Positions 45,728-54,021 of a stretch of 54,447 bases of DNA are shown piece by piece. The stretch is from assembly GCA_029933075.1 (NCBI GenBank), contig JAOZOW010000009.1, positions 1 to 54,447 on the forward strand, written 5' to 3'. Position numbers and translations under genes: made by a program. How positions within the stretch are numbered: the stretch's first letter is position 1; each line of letters starts with the position of its first letter. A model generated the notes under the pieces. The model was not told where the DNA came from. It searched no databases and worked only from the letters and a program-made list of their open reading frames with translations. This DNA is from Deltaproteobacteria bacterium (lineage in GTDB: Bacteria; Desulfobacterota; DSM-4660; Desulfatiglandales; Desulfatiglandaceae).

Positions 45728-46708
45728 ATGGACCTCATTGAAAGCTACAAGGAAGAGCTGAAACTCATCAGAAAACCATGGACTCGGGTTTGGGTGGGTG
45801 CCTTTGTCCTGCTCCTGATTCTACTGCCCTGGTTCGGACCGGAGCATTTCACTTACACGGCTACCGTCATATTTATTTATACCGTGGGAGTACTGGGACA
45901 GAACCTCCTGATAGGATACACCGGCCAGATCTCTTTCGGACAGGCAGGGTTTCTGGCCATCGGGGCTTTCACTTTCGGGCACCTGAGCCGCTTCGGCGTG
46001 CCCTGGCCTTTGGCGCTCTTGGGTGCAGGCATCCTTGCAGGACTCTTTGGCATCCTTGTGGGATTTCCCTCGCTCCGCCTCAAAGGCCCCTACTTGGCCA
46101 TCGCCACTCTGGGGTTCGGGATTGCTGTTTACCAGGTATTTGTCAACTCAGAGCTACTCTCAGGCGGTCGCATGGGTCTGTCGATTCAAAAAATTGAACC
46201 TGTGTTCGGCCTTTCAAGAATCACCTTTAATTACTACTTCAATTTCCTGATCGCCCTCTTTTTTACTCTGGCAACTTACAACATTATCTCCTCCTATATG
46301 GGGCGGGCCTTTATCGCCGTGCGGGACAACGACATAGCGGCAGAGGTGATAGGGGTCAACCTTGCCAGATACAAACTGCTCTCATTTGCCATAAGCTCTT
46401 TTTACACCGGGGTGCAGGGAGGGCTTTACGGGCTTTTCATGGGGTACCTGGAGCCCAATATGTTTACCTTCATGGAATCCATCACCCTTTTTGTGGCCGT
46501 AATTATAGGCGGCCTCGCCTCTGTGGAAGGCTCAATCATGGGCGCGGCATTCGTCATTTTGGTCCCCCAGGTCTTCAGCGAATACAGGGAAATGGTTCCT
46601 GTGGTCTATGGGGTCACCATATTGATCGTACTTATTTTTGAACCCCTGGGCCTTTACGGGCGCTGGTTTAAGATGCGGCTCTATTTTCGAAACTGGCCCT
46701 TCCGATAG
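45728..46708 (+). CDS. livM: Liv-type ABC transporter permease (LivM)
   Basis: Inner-membrane permease of 326 aa with about nine hydrophobic helices. The LivM landmarks are GYTGQISFGQAGFLAIGAFT, FPSLRLKGPYLAIATLGFGI, GRAFIAVRDNDIAAEVIGVN (the cytoplasmic coupling segment) and AVIIGGLASVEGSIMGAAFV. The basic N-terminus (ESYKEELKLIRKPWTRVWVG) precedes the first helix. The start with AAGGAT upstream is preferred over a start 11 codons earlier. The ligase gene lies 58 bases before it. Confidence 0.93.
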   Translation: MDLIESYKEELKLIRKPWTRVWVGAFVLLLILLPWFGPEHFTYTATVIFIYTVGVLGQNLLIGYTGQISFGQAGFLAIGAFTFGHLSRFGVPWPLALLGAGILAGLFGILVGFPSLRLKGPYLAIATLGFGIAVYQVFVNSELLSGGRMGLSIQKIEPVFGLSRITFNYYFNFLIALFFTLATYNIISSYMGRAFIAVRDNDIAAEVIGVNLARYKLLSFAISSFYTGVQGGLYGLFMGYLEPNMFTFMESITLFVAVIIGGLASVEGSIMGAAFVILVPQVFSEYREMVPVVYGVTILIVLIFEPLGLYGRWFKMRLYFRNWPFR

Positions 46709-46727
46709 GAAAAATTGAGGAAAAACC

Positions 46728-47609
46728 ATGACGCAGTTTCTCCAATATGTCATATCCGGACTCGCCACAGGCAGTGTTTACGCCTTGGTAGCACTGGGGT
46801 TGGCCTTAATTTACCGCTCCACCAGAATCTTGCATTTCGGCCATGGCGATGTGACTACGGCGGGCACCTTTTTCGCCTTTACCCTCCTGGGGCTCAAAGC
46901 CCATTTCATAATCGCATTTGGAGCGGCCCTCCTGTTTGGGGCAGTACTGGCCATGGCATTCTATTTCTGCGTGCTCATACCGGCCCAGCGTCGTGAAGCC
47001 ACACAACTGGGCCAGATAATCCTCACGGTAGGGCTCGGCCTGATCCTCCAGGGACTCGTGGCCCACTTCGGGGGCACAGAACCTCAGTCATTCCCCTTTC
47101 CCTTGTCCGATACCCGGATATATCGACTCGGGGGCCTGGTAGTGAGCCAGTTGAGCCTGGGCACTTTCGGGATTGGCCTCCTCGCCTGTCTGCTTTTTTA
47201 TCTCCTGGTACAAAAGACCCGGCTCGGCTTAGCCATGCGGGCCACGTCCGAGAACCTGCCCGCGGCCCAGACCATGGGAATTCCCACCAGGCAAATTCTT
47301 GCCCTGAGCTGGGGACTGGCCGCTTTGCTGGGGGTGCTGGCCGGACTCTTCCTGGCCCCTGCCCTGCTTCTCGATCCCTTCTTCATGCTGGAGCCCTTCC
47401 TCAAGGGATTTGCTGCCGCAATCCTCGGGGGGCTGAACAGCCTGCCCGGCGCCATCGTGGGGGGGCTCATCCTCGGGGTTTCTGAAAGCTTGGCAGGAGG
47501 CTATGTATCCATTGCCTTCAAGAACACTTTCGCCTTCCTGGTTATCATTCTGGTCCTCATGGTTCGCCCTGAAGGCCTTCTCGGCGAAGAATTCATCGAA
47601 AGGGTGTAG
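46728..47609 (+). CDS. livH: Liv-type ABC transporter permease (LivH)
   Basis: Partner permease, 293 aa, about eight helices. The LivH landmarks are SGLATGSVYALVALGLALIY, RILHFGHGDVTTAGTFFAFT, KTRLGLAMRATSENLPAAQT and AAILGGLNSLPGAIVGGLIL. It is the last rightward gene of the transporter run; only 16 bases separate it from the convergent SDR gene and no terminator hairpin is evident there. Confidence 0.93.
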   Translation: MTQFLQYVISGLATGSVYALVALGLALIYRSTRILHFGHGDVTTAGTFFAFTLLGLKAHFIIAFGAALLFGAVLAMAFYFCVLIPAQRREATQLGQIILTVGLGLILQGLVAHFGGTEPQSFPFPLSDTRIYRLGGLVVSQLSLGTFGIGLLACLLFYLLVQKTRLGLAMRATSENLPAAQTMGIPTRQILALSWGLAALLGVLAGLFLAPALLLDPFFMLEPFLKGFAAAILGGLNSLPGAIVGGLILGVSESLAGGYVSIAFKNTFAFLVIILVLMVRPEGLLGEEFIERV

Positions 47610-47625
47610 TTCACGCCGAGAGCCT

Positions 47626-48393
47626 TTACCTGGCGCCCATCCTCAGCGCGCCGTCCAGCCTGATTACCTCTCCGTTCAGCATGGGATTCTCGATTATATG
47701 CCGAGCCATCATGGCAAACTCTACCGGCTTTCCCAGCCTCTTGGGAAAGGGGACCATCTTGTTTAGGGCCTCAATGACATTCTCCGGGAGCCCCGCCAGC
47801 AGCGGGGTGTCAAAAATGCCCGGAGCGATAGTTACGATCCTTATCCCATATTCGGCAAACTCCCGGGCAATTGGAAGGGTCATTCCCGCCACCGCCGCCT
47901 TGGACGCGCTGTATGCAGCCTGTCCAATCTGCCCGTCATAGGCGGCAATGGATGCGGTGTTGATCACCACCCCTTTCTCCCCATCATCATTGGGACTGTT
48001 TTGGAGCATCCTTTCGGCAGCGAGTCGAATGACATGCATGGTGCCGGTCAGGTTGATGTTGATCACCCTGTTGAAAAGCTCCATGCTCATGGGGCCCTCC
48101 TTTCCGATTACCTTGGCAGGGGTGCCGACCCCGGCACAATTGATCGCCACATGAATGGCGCCGAAGGTATCCACGGTCAGGTCAATGGCCCCTTGTACAC
48201 TCTTCTCATCCGTCACATCGGTTTTGCAGAAAAGCGATGCATCTCCAAGTTCAGAAGCAACAGCCTGTCCCTTTTCTTCTGCAAAATCGAGGATGGCAAC
48301 CCTGCCGCCTCCCTTCACAATCTCGCGCACACAGGCCTCCCCAAGTCCGGATGCCCCTCCGGTTACTACCGCAACACAATTTTTGATCTCCAT
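47626..48393 (-). CDS. SDR-family 3-hydroxyacyl-CoA dehydrogenase (HSD10-like)
   Basis: NAD-dependent short-chain dehydrogenase of 255 aa, close in pattern to type II 3-hydroxyacyl-CoA dehydrogenase. The cofactor motif [20 protein letters not shown], the catalytic [20 protein letters not shown] with Tyr and Lys, and the typical C-terminal [20 protein letters not shown] then [17 protein letters not shown] are all present. Asp in VAILDF after the second strand indicates NAD. GAAAGGAGGGAGG precedes the ATG. It is the only leftward gene inside the island and diverges from the thiolase gene. Confidence 0.93.
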   Translation of the reverse strand: MEIKNCVAVVTGGASGLGEACVREIVKGGGRVAILDFAEEKGQAVASELGDASLFCKTDVTDEKSVQGAIDLTVDTFGAIHVAINCAGVGTPAKVIGKEGPMSMELFNRVININLTGTMHVIRLAAERMLQNSPNDDGEKGVVINTASIAAYDGQIGQAAYSASKAAVAGMTLPIAREFAEYGIRIVTIAPGIFDTPLLAGLPENVIEALNKMVPFPKRLGKPVEFAMMARHIIENPMLNGEVIRLDGALRMGAR

Positions 48394-48819
48394 AACCTCC
48401 CTCCTTTCAATTCCAATCGCTTTAGTGACTCCTGAGATTCACTCATATGGCACACTCGTGTTATAAAGCCCCTCCATGGGACGGAGGGCCCAAAACCTTA
48501 GCCTTCTGGATCCCGATCCTTCCATGGATACTCTTTCCTCCATCCAAAAAGGCCGCGGAGCCATCCTTATCATTAATGGGAAAAACTTCAAGGAAAATTG
48601 ACTCCCCCCGGGAACCAAGGGTCGCCAATTAAGGGGCGCCTCAACTCTAAGCAGGGGGAGAAAGGGCTTTCTAACTTGGCCGCTGAAATGGATTTTGGAT
48701 ACACAGGAGAAAATGGCCCTGTCCGGGAAAAACCAACAGCTTTTCTCTTGAAAAATGAAGTGAGGTTGACTACAGAGAGAAAAGAGAAGGGATATTGATG
48801 CTCCAAAAAGGAGGGTGTC
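48394..48819. other. Divergent intergenic region between SDR and thiolase genes
   Basis: These 426 bases hold no credible gene and must contain both divergent promoters. A hairpin (CCCTCC at 48470-48475 with GGAGGG at 48483-48488) is the only clear structure. No consensus promoter with good spacing was found by eye, and neither the TetR palindrome nor another repeat copy occurs here. Confidence 0.5.
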
Positions 48820-49986
48820 ATGAGAGAAGTAGCTGTATGCGGCGTTGGCATGACCAAGTTCGGAATTTCGGAAAAGACCAACCTGGAGATGTTCGCTGAG
48901 GCGGGCATCGAGGCCATCGAGGGCTCCAATATTGAACCAAAGGATATTGAAGCACTTTTTTTCGGGAATTGCCTCGGGGACTTCGAAGAGGGACAGCTCC
49001 ATATGGCCCCATTTGCAGCGGCTGAGCTCGGACTGCCACGATCGGCCCCTGCCACCCGTTTTGAATCGGCATGCGCTACAGCCACGGTTGCCATTCGGCA
49101 CGCTGCGCTTCTTGTGGGAGCCGGCGTGTACGATGTGGTATTGGCGGGAGGAACAGAACGTGCCACCAAAATGGGAACGCCCCTGGCCACAAAGACTTTT
49201 GCCATGGCCTCCCAGGCCCAGCATGAGTCGGCCGCGGGCATGACTTTTCCCGGAGTCTTCGCCATGGCGGCCCACATGTATGCCAGCAAGTATGGCATTG
49301 CGCTTGGAGAGCTGAAAAGACATATGGCGGAAGTGTCCGTAAAGAACCATTACCACGGCTCAATGAATCCCAAAGCCCACTTTCAGAAAGAGATCGACGT
49401 GGATACCGTACTGAGTGGTATGATGGTGGCCGATCCCCTCCAGCTTTTCGACTGCTGTCCTTTTTCGGATGGTGCTGCCGCGGTGGTCATAGCGGATGCA
49501 GCAAAGGCAAGGGAGCTTGTCAAAAAGCCGATCTACATTGCCGGGACAGGGCAGGCCTATGGAGGTCCTCTATACCTCCAGGAAGACCTGACCCGGGTCA
49601 GAGCCAGGGAGCTTGCCTCCAAACAGGCTTATCGTGAGGCCGGATTGAGCCCCGAAGACATTGATGTGGTGGAGCTCCATGACTGTTTCACTATCGCGGA
49701 AATCTTGGCGGTAGAGAGCATGGGGTTTTATGAATTCGGCAAGGGCTTCGACGCGGCCACCAAGGGCGAAACCCGGCTGAAGGGCAGGGTGGTAGTCAAT
49801 CCTTCGGGAGGGCTGAAAGCCAAAGGACATCCCATCGGGGCGACCGGAGCGGCTCAGGTAACTGAAATCGTCGAGCAGCTCAGGGAGGAAAGCGGCCCGA
49901 GACAGGTGGAAGGGGCGCGGGTCGGCATGGTGGATACCCTTGGGGGAGATTTTGGAACCGTTTGCAACATTATCCTGAGGAGTTGA
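48820..49986 (+). CDS. SCP2-type thiolase / acyl-CoA acetyltransferase
   Basis: A 388-residue thiolase-fold enzyme of the SCP-x/Ltp type. The nucleophile is Cys85 in FESACATATVAIRHAAL, the second catalytic region is VVELHDCFTIAEI near residue 287, and NPSGGLKAKGHPIGATGAAQ gives the third His. The usual C-terminal Cys-Gly-Gly-Gly loop is replaced by DTLGGDFGTVCN, as in non-classical members that include sterol side-chain aldolases. AAAAAGGAGGG precedes the ATG. The DUF35 gene directly after it is the usual obligate partner of this class. A thiolytic or a retro-aldol reaction are both possible. Confidence 0.9.
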   Translation: MREVAVCGVGMTKFGISEKTNLEMFAEAGIEAIEGSNIEPKDIEALFFGNCLGDFEEGQLHMAPFAAAELGLPRSAPATRFESACATATVAIRHAALLVGAGVYDVVLAGGTERATKMGTPLATKTFAMASQAQHESAAGMTFPGVFAMAAHMYASKYGIALGELKRHMAEVSVKNHYHGSMNPKAHFQKEIDVDTVLSGMMVADPLQLFDCCPFSDGAAAVVIADAAKARELVKKPIYIAGTGQAYGGPLYLQEDLTRVRARELASKQAYREAGLSPEDIDVVELHDCFTIAEILAVESMGFYEFGKGFDAATKGETRLKGRVVVNPSGGLKAKGHPIGATGAAQVTEIVEQLREESGPRQVEGARVGMVDTLGGDFGTVCNIILRS

Positions 49987-49988
49987 AA

Positions 49989-50390
49989 ATGGAATACAGG
50001 GTCACCTATCAGCAGTATCAGCAAGGCCTGGAGCAGGGGGAGTTCGTGGGGCTGAAATGCAATGAGTGCGGCGCCGTGACATTTCCCCCTCTGGGTGTGT
50101 GCAGAAAATGCAGCGGCACCAACCTGGAGCAAACCCAGATGAGCGGTATGGGGATTGTTAAGACCTTCACGGTAATAAGGGTCCCCCCGGAAGGCATGAA
50201 AGCGCCCTATGTGGTGGCCATGGTCAAGCTTGATGAAGGGCCTTATGTGACAGGGAACCTGGTGGGAATCGATCCTGACAAGACAGACATGGATATCATC
50301 GACAAGAGGGTCAAGCTGGGCAGTCAAGTTATTGACGGGAATGCAGGCCCGGAAAATAAGCAGCGGGTTCTCACATTTGAATTGGTCTAA
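49989..50390 (+). CDS. DUF35 zinc-ribbon/OB-fold protein, thiolase partner
   Basis: A 133-residue protein with an N-terminal rubredoxin-like zinc ribbon (LKCNECGAVTFPP and VCRKCSGTN) and a C-terminal OB-fold (GMGIVKTFTVIRVPPEGMKA, then PYVVAMVKLDEGPYVTGNLV). Such proteins form stable complexes with SCP2-type thiolases and aldolases and help bind the CoA moiety. GAGGAG lies before the ATG, and the gene begins two bases after the thiolase stop. It ends with a four-base overlap with the convergent TatD gene. Confidence 0.92.
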   Translation: MEYRVTYQQYQQGLEQGEFVGLKCNECGAVTFPPLGVCRKCSGTNLEQTQMSGMGIVKTFTVIRVPPEGMKAPYVVAMVKLDEGPYVTGNLVGIDPDKTDMDIIDKRVKLGSQVIDGNAGPENKQRVLTFELV

Positions 50391-51190
50391 GGCCTCTCAA
50401 TAGGGTCTCGGGAATTCCAGAGGAGATCTCCCAGGAGGCGACGGGTATTTTCGGCGATAACCTCCAAGGCTTCCTCTTCGCCCACATCCTTAATGTCTTT
50501 GATGGCATCAAGTGAAATAAGGGCATTAGCAGGCTCATTTCGCTGCGAGGATGTGGGCCCCAGCACCGGGCTATCGGTCTCCAGAAGGAGACAGGAAAGG
50601 GGCAGGCGCTTCACAAGCTTTTGTTTCTGCCTCGAACGTACTATTGATGGTGGAATGGAGAAGAAATACCCAGCTTCTACAGCGGGCCATGCAGCGCCCG
50701 GTTTCCCATCAAACGCGTGAAGCTGGACCCTGCGCGCCCCATTTTCCAGCAACAGGCTAACCGCATGCCGGCCAGCGGATCTTGAATGTACGTTGAGGGG
50801 CAGATCCAATTCACGGGCCAGACGGATGAACCTTCCGAAGATCTCTCGTTGGACTTCCCGCTTCCTCTCATCTTTTACCACCCAGAAATCGAGCCCTACC
50901 TCGCCAATGGCTACCAATTTCTCCCTGTTCTTCCGGATAAAGTCCACCATTTCTTCGGCCTCATCCAGATCAACGCGGGTGGGATAAAGCCCTGCTGCCG
51001 GGATCAATTCAGGATGGAGGGCGGACAGCTCCAGATTACGTCTGGCATCCGTAAGGTTCTCGCTTACCGTTACAATCCGGGTTACACCGGCTGCCGCTGC
51101 CCTGGCAATGACCTCATCCCTATCGCTGTCAAAGACAGAGTCTGCCAGGTGCGTATGAGTATCCACAATCCCGTATTCTCTTGAGACCAT
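50387..51190 (-). CDS. TatD-family metal-dependent hydrolase
   Basis: TIM-barrel metalloenzyme of the TatD DNase family, 267 aa. Metal ligands are seen in GIVDTHTHLADS at the N-terminus, AIGEVGLDFWV (Glu), LPLNVHSRSAGR and VQLHAFDGKPG (His), and LLLETDSPVLGP (Asp). Family members act as 3'-5' exonucleases or deoxyribonucleases in DNA quality control. A longer reading with 25 more residues is open but begins with a non-conserved Arg-rich lead, so the ATG before VSREYGIVDTHTH is used. It follows the phosphatase gene leftward with a 61-base gap. Confidence 0.9.
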   Translation of the reverse strand: MVSREYGIVDTHTHLADSVFDSDRDEVIARAAAAGVTRIVTVSENLTDARRNLELSALHPELIPAAGLYPTRVDLDEAEEMVDFIRKNREKLVAIGEVGLDFWVVKDERKREVQREIFGRFIRLARELDLPLNVHSRSAGRHAVSLLLENGARRVQLHAFDGKPGAAWPAVEAGYFFSIPPSIVRSRQKQKLVKRLPLSCLLLETDSPVLGPTSSQRNEPANALISLDAIKDIKDVGEEEALEVIAENTRRLLGDLLWNSRDPIERP

Positions 51191-51251
51191 CGGCGCAACC
51201 CGCAACCTTCTGCGTCCCAACTGCAAAAAGGGGCCATCTCCTCCAGGATTA

Positions 51252-51902
51252 TTACGGCCCCTCAAAGTGGAATATCATCCCGGGAAGTTCCAGGCAGGTC
51301 AGCTTGTTGCCAAATACAGCACCGGTGTCCAGCCCGATTTTATTTTCCAGCACCAGGGGTTCTCTGAACACCGTATGACCGAAAATCACTTTCTTGCCAA
51401 AGTCATAGTCTGAATAAATAAAAGGATACCTGATCCAGAGCATATCTTTCATATTCTGCTCCCTCACCGGGACTTTCGGTCTGAACCCCGCATGAACCAC
51501 ATAGAAATCTTCCAGCTCTACATAGGGCTTCAGGGAGCGGTAAAAGGCCAAGTGATCCGGGGGGATCATCGGACTCGGGTCCGCATTCTTCTTGTCCACC
51601 CCGTAGCTCACCAGCGTGGGCCACCCCCCGTTCAGCAAAAAGGAGGCCTGATTTTTGCCGTCGAGGTAATCCAGCAACATGGCCTCATGATTCCCGATAA
51701 GGCAATCCACTCTCGAAGAACACTTCCTGAGGGCCAGCACATAATCCACTACGCCTTTTGAATCGGTCCCTCTGTCGACATAGTCACCCACAAAAATGAG
51801 GCGATCTCTATCAGGTCGCCACTGGATCCTGTCCATTAGCCTGTTGAGCATGTCCAGGCATCCATGGATGTCGCCGATAATGAGTATTCTTTCCCCTTCC
51901 AT
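51252..51902 (-). CDS. PPP-family metallophosphatase (Ser/Thr phosphatase or ApaH-like)
   Basis: A 216-residue phosphoesterase with the complete PPP signature set: GDIHGCLDML, FVGDYVDRG, GNHEAMLLD, then FYVVHAGFRP and IFGHTVF. The two-metal site is therefore intact. The short length resembles bacterial PrpA/PrpE-type protein phosphatases and diadenosine tetraphosphatases; the two cannot be told apart here. No good ribosome site is seen before the ATG. A short hairpin (51932-51947) lies in the 152-base gap to the receiver gene. Confidence 0.9.
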   Translation of the reverse strand: MEGERILIIGDIHGCLDMLNRLMDRIQWRPDRDRLIFVGDYVDRGTDSKGVVDYVLALRKCSSRVDCLIGNHEAMLLDYLDGKNQASFLLNGGWPTLVSYGVDKKNADPSPMIPPDHLAFYRSLKPYVELEDFYVVHAGFRPKVPVREQNMKDMLWIRYPFIYSDYDFGKKVIFGHTVFREPLVLENKIGLDTGAVFGNKLTCLELPGMIFHFEGP

Positions 51903-52054
51903 TGGAATTCTGCATAAAAGTAAAATTTTGAGCCCTGAAAACAGGGCCCCGTGCAGGGAATTTATTTCAGCGCCAAAATATTTTGAAATTGCCAGAAAGA
52001 CGGGACGGCAATGGTCGGATAGCTGCTATACTCCGGGGAAACGGCCGAGCCGGA

Positions 52055-52579
52055 TCAGTTCCCCTTTTTTGCATTTTTCCTTGCCCTGAGGCTCGCCCGG
52101 AAGGTCTCCCAGAACTCTTTATCCGCATCCTGCCAGGCTGCTCCAAACCTTTTCTCAAAGTAGGAAGAGGGCAGCCGCTCTTGCCACGGCCCCCAGGGAT
52201 TCTCTCCCTTTCGGCGTGCTTCAAGCACATCAGCTAAGAAGGCCGGGATATCGGCGATCTCCTCTTTGGGGACATAAGAATCGGCCCCTCCCTTTATGGA
52301 CTTCACGATGTTGTCCGGGCTGAAGGCATGGGCCGTAAGCATCACCGCCGGGATGTTCCGAGTCCTCGCGATCTCCAGCAACTCATACCCATCAACTCCC
52401 ATGATGTCCAGCACTGCCACATCGAAGTCTTGGGCCTCCAGCAGCTCCTTTGCTTCCTTGAACGTGGAAGCCTTTACAACCTGGCACATGGAGAGTATCT
52501 CTTCAAGAGACTCCAAAATATCCGGTTCATCATCCACTACCAGTATCCTCTTACCTTCCAGAATGCTGTATTCTACCAT
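52055..52579 (-). CDS. Stand-alone response-regulator receiver protein
   Basis: A 174-residue protein with one receiver domain: RILVVDDEPDILESL (acidic pocket), AVLDIMGVDGYELL with the phospho-accepting Asp near residue 59, AVMLTAHAF (Thr switch) and DSYVPKEEIA with the conserved Lys. There is no DNA-binding output; the last 55 residues (WGPWQERLPSSYFEKRFGAA onward) are an aromatic, finally Lys/Arg-rich extension of unknown role. GGAGACGAGG lies before the chosen ATG; starts nine or more codons upstream are possible. No histidine kinase gene is nearby. Confidence 0.88.
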   Translation of the reverse strand: MVEYSILEGKRILVVDDEPDILESLEEILSMCQVVKASTFKEAKELLEAQDFDVAVLDIMGVDGYELLEIARTRNIPAVMLTAHAFSPDNIVKSIKGGADSYVPKEEIADIPAFLADVLEARRKGENPWGPWQERLPSSYFEKRFGAAWQDADKEFWETFRASLRARKNAKKGN

Positions 52580-52734
52580 ATCCTCGTCTCCTTGAGCCGT
52601 AGTCATTAAGCACGTCGTGGGCCCCCTGCAATCCCGTTTATAGCGGAAAAGACAAGAGGCCCGCCTATTGACTCCGACTATATATGAATCAGGGGGAGAT
52701 CTCAACATCCGAGCCCCCTGCTTGTCGTCAGGCC

Positions 52735-53964
52735 TTATCCGTAGTGTTTTTCATCCTCCTGGTCCGGGCTGAGGGCATCGCCCTCAATATCCCTGGCCTC
52801 TCCGGCCTTTTTCCTTAATTCACGGTAATATTCGTGCTGAATGAGGAGGTTCATAATCTCATTGCTTCCGGTCCAGATCATGGACAGCCTGCCGTCACGA
52901 AGCAGTCTCTCGATTGGATAGACGGTCGTGTAACCTATTCCGCCCATAATCTGCATGGCATTGTTGATGACATCCCAGCTGTTCTCTGTAGCCACCTTCT
53001 TGGCCTCTGAAACAAGACGCCGGGCATCCCCTCCCGTGTCAGCCAGTCTTGCGGCTGTGTAGCAGATGGATCTGGCCGCATCCAGGAGGGCTGCGGAATC
53101 TGCTACCATAAAGCTTACCGCCTGGAAGCTGTTGATGGTCCTCCCGAATGCTTTTCGCCTGGTGGAATACCTGGCAGCCACTTCCAGGGCCGCCCGACCT
53201 GCACCCACAGCGCCTGCGCCAGAGAGAAGCCGCTCAGGGATCATCATACGGTTGAATACCGCATAGGCCCCATGAAGCTGCCCGACCAGGTTTTCCCTCG
53301 GCACACGCACATCCCTGAACACAAGGCGACCGGTGCCGCCTCCTCTTGTGCCCATAAGTTGGTAAATGCTTTGGACCTCCACACCAAACGACCTTTCCAC
53401 AACAAAACAGCTCATGGATTCATGGGGTGGCGCCTCAGGGGCGGATTTGGCATAGACAAGGAACCAGTCCGAATCCTCGGCACCCACCACAAAACGCTTC
53501 TCCCCGTTCAGGACAAAGTGGTCGCCATCCTCTACCGCTAATGTTGTCGCGCCAAAGAAATCCGAACCGCCCCTGGGCTCGGTCAGTGCCTCTGCGCTGT
53601 ACAGGTTGCCCGACAGGGTAGGGCCCAGATACCTCCTTTTTTGCTCCTCTGTACCAAAAAGATTCAGGGCCTCCCCTACGATACTGGGCATCACATAGGC
53701 GCAACCAAGAGATGTGCCGAGCACGCCCACCTCTTCTGTGGCAGCCACATCGGCCACCCAGTTCAACCCCCTTCCGCCGAACTCCCGTGGGAACCTGCAC
53801 CCCAGCAGGGTTTTGGCGCCCGCCCTTTCCACAAACCAGCGCCCTGATTCCAGTTTTCCTTCATCCATATCGCGGATATACTGGCTGGGAACTTCATTTT
53901 TTACAAACTCCCTCACCTCTTTCCAAAATGCCTTTTCCCGTTCGTCCAACAAGAATTCATACAT
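52735..53964 (-). CDS. Acyl-CoA dehydrogenase, next to the MerR regulator
   Basis: A 409-residue ACAD. The flavin motif is LTEPRGGSDFFGATTL near residue 128, then TRRKAFGRTINSFQAVSFMV and INNAMQIMGGIGYTTVYPIE. The canonical base position reads IWTGSNEI (Thr in place of Glu), whereas Glu244 in MMIPERLLSG is in the alternative isovaleryl-type position. The ATG after GGGGG at MYEFLLDERE is chosen; an earlier ATG would add 17 unlike residues. It lies 57 bases after the MerR gene, in the same orientation, so likely one unit, and it may belong functionally to the island at 30-50 kb. Confidence 0.92.
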   Translation of the reverse strand: MYEFLLDEREKAFWKEVREFVKNEVPSQYIRDMDEGKLESGRWFVERAGAKTLLGCRFPREFGGRGLNWVADVAATEEVGVLGTSLGCAYVMPSIVGEALNLFGTEEQKRRYLGPTLSGNLYSAEALTEPRGGSDFFGATTLAVEDGDHFVLNGEKRFVVGAEDSDWFLVYAKSAPEAPPHESMSCFVVERSFGVEVQSIYQLMGTRGGGTGRLVFRDVRVPRENLVGQLHGAYAVFNRMMIPERLLSGAGAVGAGRAALEVAARYSTRRKAFGRTINSFQAVSFMVADSAALLDAARSICYTAARLADTGGDARRLVSEAKKVATENSWDVINNAMQIMGGIGYTTVYPIERLLRDGRLSMIWTGSNEIMNLLIQHEYYRELRKKAGEARDIEGDALSPDQEDEKHYG

Positions 53965-54021
53965 ATCGCACCCCCTTCCCAAAAAGTGCCTTCTGCTCAG
54001 GCCACAAGCATTCATGATCTC

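Noticed and set aside
48439-49356. A 305-codon reverse frame opposite the thiolase gene start
   Set aside because: Antisense to a clearly recognisable thiolase; its translation has no family pattern, and long antisense frames are common in this GC-rich sequence.
51932-51947. GCCCTG-aaaa-CAGGGC hairpin as terminator of the receiver gene
   Set aside because: Six pairs and an interrupted T-rich tail more than 100 bases from the stop; too weak to list as a terminator.
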